64,000 bases of DNA from Roseiarcus sp963820775 (GTDB lineage Bacteria > Pseudomonadota > Alphaproteobacteria > Rhizobiales > Beijerinckiaceae), in assembly GCA_963820775.1 (NCBI GenBank), contig CAWGBF010000015.1:930001-994000 (forward strand). Reading direction: 5' to 3'. The notes beneath the pieces are model-generated. The model did not search any database. It was given only the letters and a program-made list of their open reading frames with translations, and had not been told where the DNA came from. The translations under genes and the position numbers were made by a program. Shown in pieces: positions 61,350-64,000 of the stretch. Numbering within the stretch: the first letter of the stretch is position 1; each line of letters opens with the position of its first letter.

Positions 61350-61931
61350 TCAGGCCGCCCTGCCCGCCTCAGTCGCGGCTTTCACTTCGTCGAGCCGTCC
61401 AGTTCGAACGTCATAGATATAGCCATAGACAGGGACGTTCGCTGGAACCAGGGGATGCTCGCGAATGCGACGCACGTCCTGGGTGACGCTGTCGGGCTGG
61501 TTCTTGATCGTATGCCATTTGATGAAGTGGCCGGCCGCGTGACCCCCTTGGTGGTGCGGGTTCGACCAGGTCTTCCCGTCGAACCTCGCGGTGGAAAGAT
61601 CGTCCTCGAGCAGATCGGCGATCACCTCGTCGGCGAAAAGCTCCATGCCGCAATTCGTGTGATGAATGACAAACCATTCCACCGTCCCGAGGAGCTTGTG
61701 GGAAATGACCAGCGACCGTATGGCGTCATCGGTCGCACGGCCGCCCGCGTTGCGAATCACGTGCGCGTCGCCCTCTGCTAGGCCCGCGTATTTGGCCGGG
61801 TCCAGCCGGGCGTCCATGCAGGTCAGGATTGCGAATCGGCGGCCCGGCGGGAGCGGCAACTCGCCCTTTTTGCCGAAACCCCGGACATAGACCTCATTGG
61901 CTGCAACAACCTCGCCAACGACTTTCGACAT
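61350..61931 (-). CDS. Beta-class carbonic anhydrase
   Basis: 193 residues. Zinc site: Cys in ILTCMDARLDP (C-x-D-x-R), His and Cys in VIHHTNCGME. Interconverts CO2 and bicarbonate. ATG at 61931 has AAGGAG upstream. The insertion DDLSTARFDGKTWSNPHHQGGHAAGHFIKWH places it in the short, beta-CA-like subgroup found in many soil bacteria. Confidence 0.9.
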   Translation of the reverse strand: MSKVVGEVVAANEVYVRGFGKKGELPLPPGRRFAILTCMDARLDPAKYAGLAEGDAHVIRNAGGRATDDAIRSLVISHKLLGTVEWFVIHHTNCGMELFADEVIADLLEDDLSTARFDGKTWSNPHHQGGHAAGHFIKWHTIKNQPDSVTQDVRRIREHPLVPANVPVYGYIYDVRTGRLDEVKAATEAGRAA

Positions 61932-62119
61932 GATGTGCTCCTTGATGCGAAGTTCCGGCTTTGCTCCAAGCTCGCCGGTCACCCCGCCGAATAGATGATT
62001 ATTTCTATATAAACAATAGACTCCCCCTCCCCTGTAGGATCTTTGCCTTTGGCTATGGGCAAAGCGGATGGCAGGCGCCGCAGCGCGGGTTCTCTGACCC
62101 TTTCGGCGTCGTCCACTCA
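61932..62119. other. Intergenic region
   Basis: Short region with an AT-rich TTTCTATATAAACAATAG-like core at 62003-62024, a likely promoter for the carbonic anhydrase gene. No gene seen. Confidence 0.4.
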
Positions 62120-63364
62120 CTAGCCGCCTGCTTCCGCTCCCTGCAGCAGCTCCGCCAGCGTCAGCGCGATGACTTCCGTGGCTTTGTACAAATCTGACAG
62201 CGGCAAGCGCTCGTCGGCGCGATGGGCGTTGGCTTCCTCGATCGTGCGCGGCCCCGCGCCATAGAGCACAATCGGAACGCCCGCCTTCGCGTAGTGTCGC
62301 GCGTCGGTATAGAGCGGCACGCCCGAGGCGAGGATCGGCTCGCCCATGACCCGGCTGGCCTGACGACAAAGAATCTCGGTCAGCTTTGCTCCAGCCGGGG
62401 TCGGGGTCAGTGGTTCGGCGAGCAGGATGCGCCTGACCTCGACCTTGGCGTGCGGGTGGAGCATCGCGGCGCGCGCGATAACCGCGCGCAACTCCGCCTC
62501 GACCTCAGCCGGATTTTCCTCTGGCACGATGCGCCGGTCGAGACGGAAGGTGACGCGATCCGGCACCACATTGGTGTTGATCCCACCCGCAATGAGGCCG
62601 ACTGTCATCTGCGGCGAGCCTATGCCTCGTATCGCCGAGGTGCGCGCCTGAAGCCCGCCGCGCCAGCCGTAAAGCGCAGAAAGGATCGCGTTCGCCGCCT
62701 CGAGCGCATCGACTCCGGTCGAGGGACGGGCGGCGTGAGCTGAGCGGCCGAGGACCTCGATCTCCAGGTGAAGGGCGCCGTTATGGGCGTTGACGACCGC
62801 ATAGGAGAAGCCAGCGCCAATCGCCAGATCCGGACGCAAGAGGCCATTCTCTAGCAAGTAGCGCGGGCCGATCTCGCCGCCCGCCTCCTCGTCATAGGTG
62901 ACGTGCAGTTCGACCGCGCCATTGAGCGCCGCGCCGCATTTTTCGAGCGCCAGCATGGCGAACGCATAAGTCGCAATGTCCGACTTCGACACGGCGGCGC
63001 CGCGCCCAACCATCCAGCCGTCGACGATTTCGGCGCCGTAAGGGTCGCGCGTCCAGCCCGAACCCGGAGGCACCACGTCGCCATGCGCGTTGAGCGCAAT
63101 CGTCGGGCCCTGCCGGAACCGGCGCCTGGCGATCAGGTTGGTCGCCGAAATCATGCCGTTGGCCCTGACGAGCGGCTCGGGAACCTTGTGCCTCTCGACC
63201 TGAAAACCAAGACCTTCCAGGAGCTCGGCGACGACTTCGGCGGAGCGGTTGCAATCTCCCGGCGGATTGTCCGACGGAATTTTCACAATCTCGGCGAGGA
63301 AACGCGTCTCCGCTTCGGCGTGCTCGCGCACGAAGTCGCGTATCGCGCTCTCGACTGGCGTCAT
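62120..63364 (-). CDS. ArgE/DapE-family M20 deacylase
   Basis: 414 residues. Metallopeptidase fold: ALNAHGDVVPPGSGW (first metal His and catalytic Asp), WMVGRGAAVSKSD, TYDEEAGGEIGPRYLL (general base Glu and metal Glu), a lid domain with GRSAHAARPSTGVDALEAAN, and a late YTDARHYAKAGVPIVLYGAGP with the last metal His region. Substrate (acetylornithine, succinyl-diaminopimelate or another N-acyl amino acid) cannot be assigned. It starts 20 bases after the MBL-fold gene stop; the two are cotranscribed. Confidence 0.88.
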   Translation of the reverse strand: MTPVESAIRDFVREHAEAETRFLAEIVKIPSDNPPGDCNRSAEVVAELLEGLGFQVERHKVPEPLVRANGMISATNLIARRRFRQGPTIALNAHGDVVPPGSGWTRDPYGAEIVDGWMVGRGAAVSKSDIATYAFAMLALEKCGAALNGAVELHVTYDEEAGGEIGPRYLLENGLLRPDLAIGAGFSYAVVNAHNGALHLEIEVLGRSAHAARPSTGVDALEAANAILSALYGWRGGLQARTSAIRGIGSPQMTVGLIAGGINTNVVPDRVTFRLDRRIVPEENPAEVEAELRAVIARAAMLHPHAKVEVRRILLAEPLTPTPAGAKLTEILCRQASRVMGEPILASGVPLYTDARHYAKAGVPIVLYGAGPRTIEEANAHRADERLPLSDLYKATEVIALTLAELLQGAEAGG

Positions 63365-63384
63365 TGCGTTTCCCCCACTAAACG

Positions 63385-64000
63385 TCAGGCGTCGAAGCCC
63401 TCGACGCGCATCCCGTCATAAGCCGGCGTCACATGCGCGGGCAGCCTTAAGCGCAAGGTCTCGTAATCGAGATCGGTATGCAAGTTGGTGAGAATGGCGC
63501 GCCGCGGACGCATCGTCTCGATCCAATGAAGTGCGTCGTCCAGGCTGAAATGGGACGGATGGGGACGGTAGCGCAAGGCGTCGATGATCCACATGTCCAG
63601 GCCTTCGAGGAAGGAGCGGCTTGTCTCGGCAATGCGTTTCACGTCAGGCGTGTAAGCGAGCGCCCCAAAACGAAAGCCAAGCGCGCTGATCTCGCCGTGC
63701 TCGAGATCGAACGGCATCGCCTCGATTGCCCCGCCCAGGCCCTCGATACGGCAGAGCTTGCCGGCGGTAAGGCGCAGCTCCTTTGCGATCGGAGGATAAG
63801 AACTTCCGTCAGGAGTTTGAAAAATATATGAGAACGCCTCGCGGACCCTGAGCGAAGTCTGCTCGTTCATATGCAGGTCGAGGCGGCGGCGCATGAACAA
63901 ACAGAGCGCCCTTAGATCGTCGATGCCGTGCGTGTGGTCGGCATGGGGATGGCTCAACAGGACGGCGTCGAGCCGCTTCACGTCGGCGTCAAGCAGCTGC
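63385..64000 (-). CDS. MBL-fold metallohydrolase, PhnP-like (5' end outside window)
   Basis: Metallo-beta-lactamase fold hydrolase. LDAVLLSHPHADHTHGIDDLR holds the HxHxDH zinc motif; FGALAYTPDVKRIAETS, MWIIDALRYRPHPSHFSLDDALHWIETMRPRRAILTNLHTDLDYETL supplies the later Asp and His ligands. The arrangement matches the PhnP/cyclic-phosphate phosphodiesterase group of YcfH-linked alphaproteobacterial proteins. Reading frame continues past 64000 (QLLDADVK...), so the true start is outside. Product assignment beyond MBL hydrolase is uncertain. Confidence 0.88.
   Translation of the reverse strand, partial: QLLDADVKRLDAVLLSHPHADHTHGIDDLRALCLFMRRRLDLHMNEQTSLRVREAFSYIFQTPDGSSYPPIAKELRLTAGKLCRIEGLGGAIEAMPFDLEHGEISALGFRFGALAYTPDVKRIAETSRSFLEGLDMWIIDALRYRPHPSHFSLDDALHWIETMRPRRAILTNLHTDLDYETLRLRLPAHVTPAYDGMRVEGFDA

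Overview
The window is GC-rich, densely coded DNA of an alphaproteobacterium, most likely a member of the Hyphomicrobiales (Rhizobiales). This rests on several conserved neighbourhoods: rnc-era, ppiD-trpE divergent from tpiA, secG, rplM-rpsI near argC, rpsF-rpsR-DUF2232-rplI, ihfA-merR-tRNA-Pro, and general L-amino-acid (AapJ-type) and LivK-type binding proteins. The family cannot be fixed from the sequence alone.

Layout. 1-9.7 kb: end of rnc, era, a RoxA-like dihaem cytochrome, an AGPS-like FAD oxidase, a long arylsulfatase and a PLP decarboxylase. 9.7-15 kb: an AT-richer TIR/membrane gene, a YyaL-type thioredoxin-domain protein, a nucleoside hydrolase, a BrnT toxin with a hybrid antitoxin, and a GFA-fold protein. 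15-26.3 kb: two solute-binding proteins, MetC, and four class III nucleotide cyclases (two of them cyclase-TolB-TPR paralogues) with a LysM protein. 26.3-34.7 kb: an amidohydrolase remnant, trpE, ppiD, tpiA, a repeat-rich probable type I secretion substrate, secG, a COQ10/RatA protein and cinA. 34.9-40.6 kb: a DyP peroxidase-encapsulin operon, a GNAT, DUF6916, three tail-collar proteins and a PEP-CTERM protein. 40.9-50.8 kb: a thioesterase, rplM, rpsI, two secreted proteins, argC, an FAH-family hydrolase, a NYN protein, a type 5 uracil-DNA glycosylase and galM. 51.8-64 kb: rplI, DUF2232, rpsR, rpsF, a hemerythrin protein with a long repeat tail, an SDR, ihfA, merR, tRNA-Pro(GGG), an HxlR/oxidoreductase pair, a nucleoside-phosphorylase-like protein, carbonic anhydrase, an M20 deacylase and an MBL-fold hydrolase.

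Two patterns cut across genes. First, three lone accessory genes (TIR protein at 9754-10681, membrane protein at 36777-37211, phosphorylase-like protein at 59951-61120) each lie between an intact neighbour and a second, diverged copy of that neighbour's end. The copies are the decarboxylase 5' end, the encapsulin 3' end and the oxidoreductase 3' end. This looks like repeated gene-end insertion of single-gene cargo, with no recombinase visible. Second, about a dozen small indels interrupt otherwise well-conserved frames, including tpiA, cinA, merR, NYN and a secretion signal. Most are 1-base changes in short homopolymers. Many are probably assembly or sequencing errors, but two (a 4-bp tandem duplication in the TIR gene and an inferred 10-bp repeat deletion in a cyclase) look like real slippage.

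The most coherent functional unit is DyP-encapsulin: the peroxidase carries a C-terminal cargo-loading peptide and its stop overlaps the shell gene start. The TA operon is notable for an antitoxin that joins a BrnA-like N-terminus to an XRE-type helix-turn-helix.
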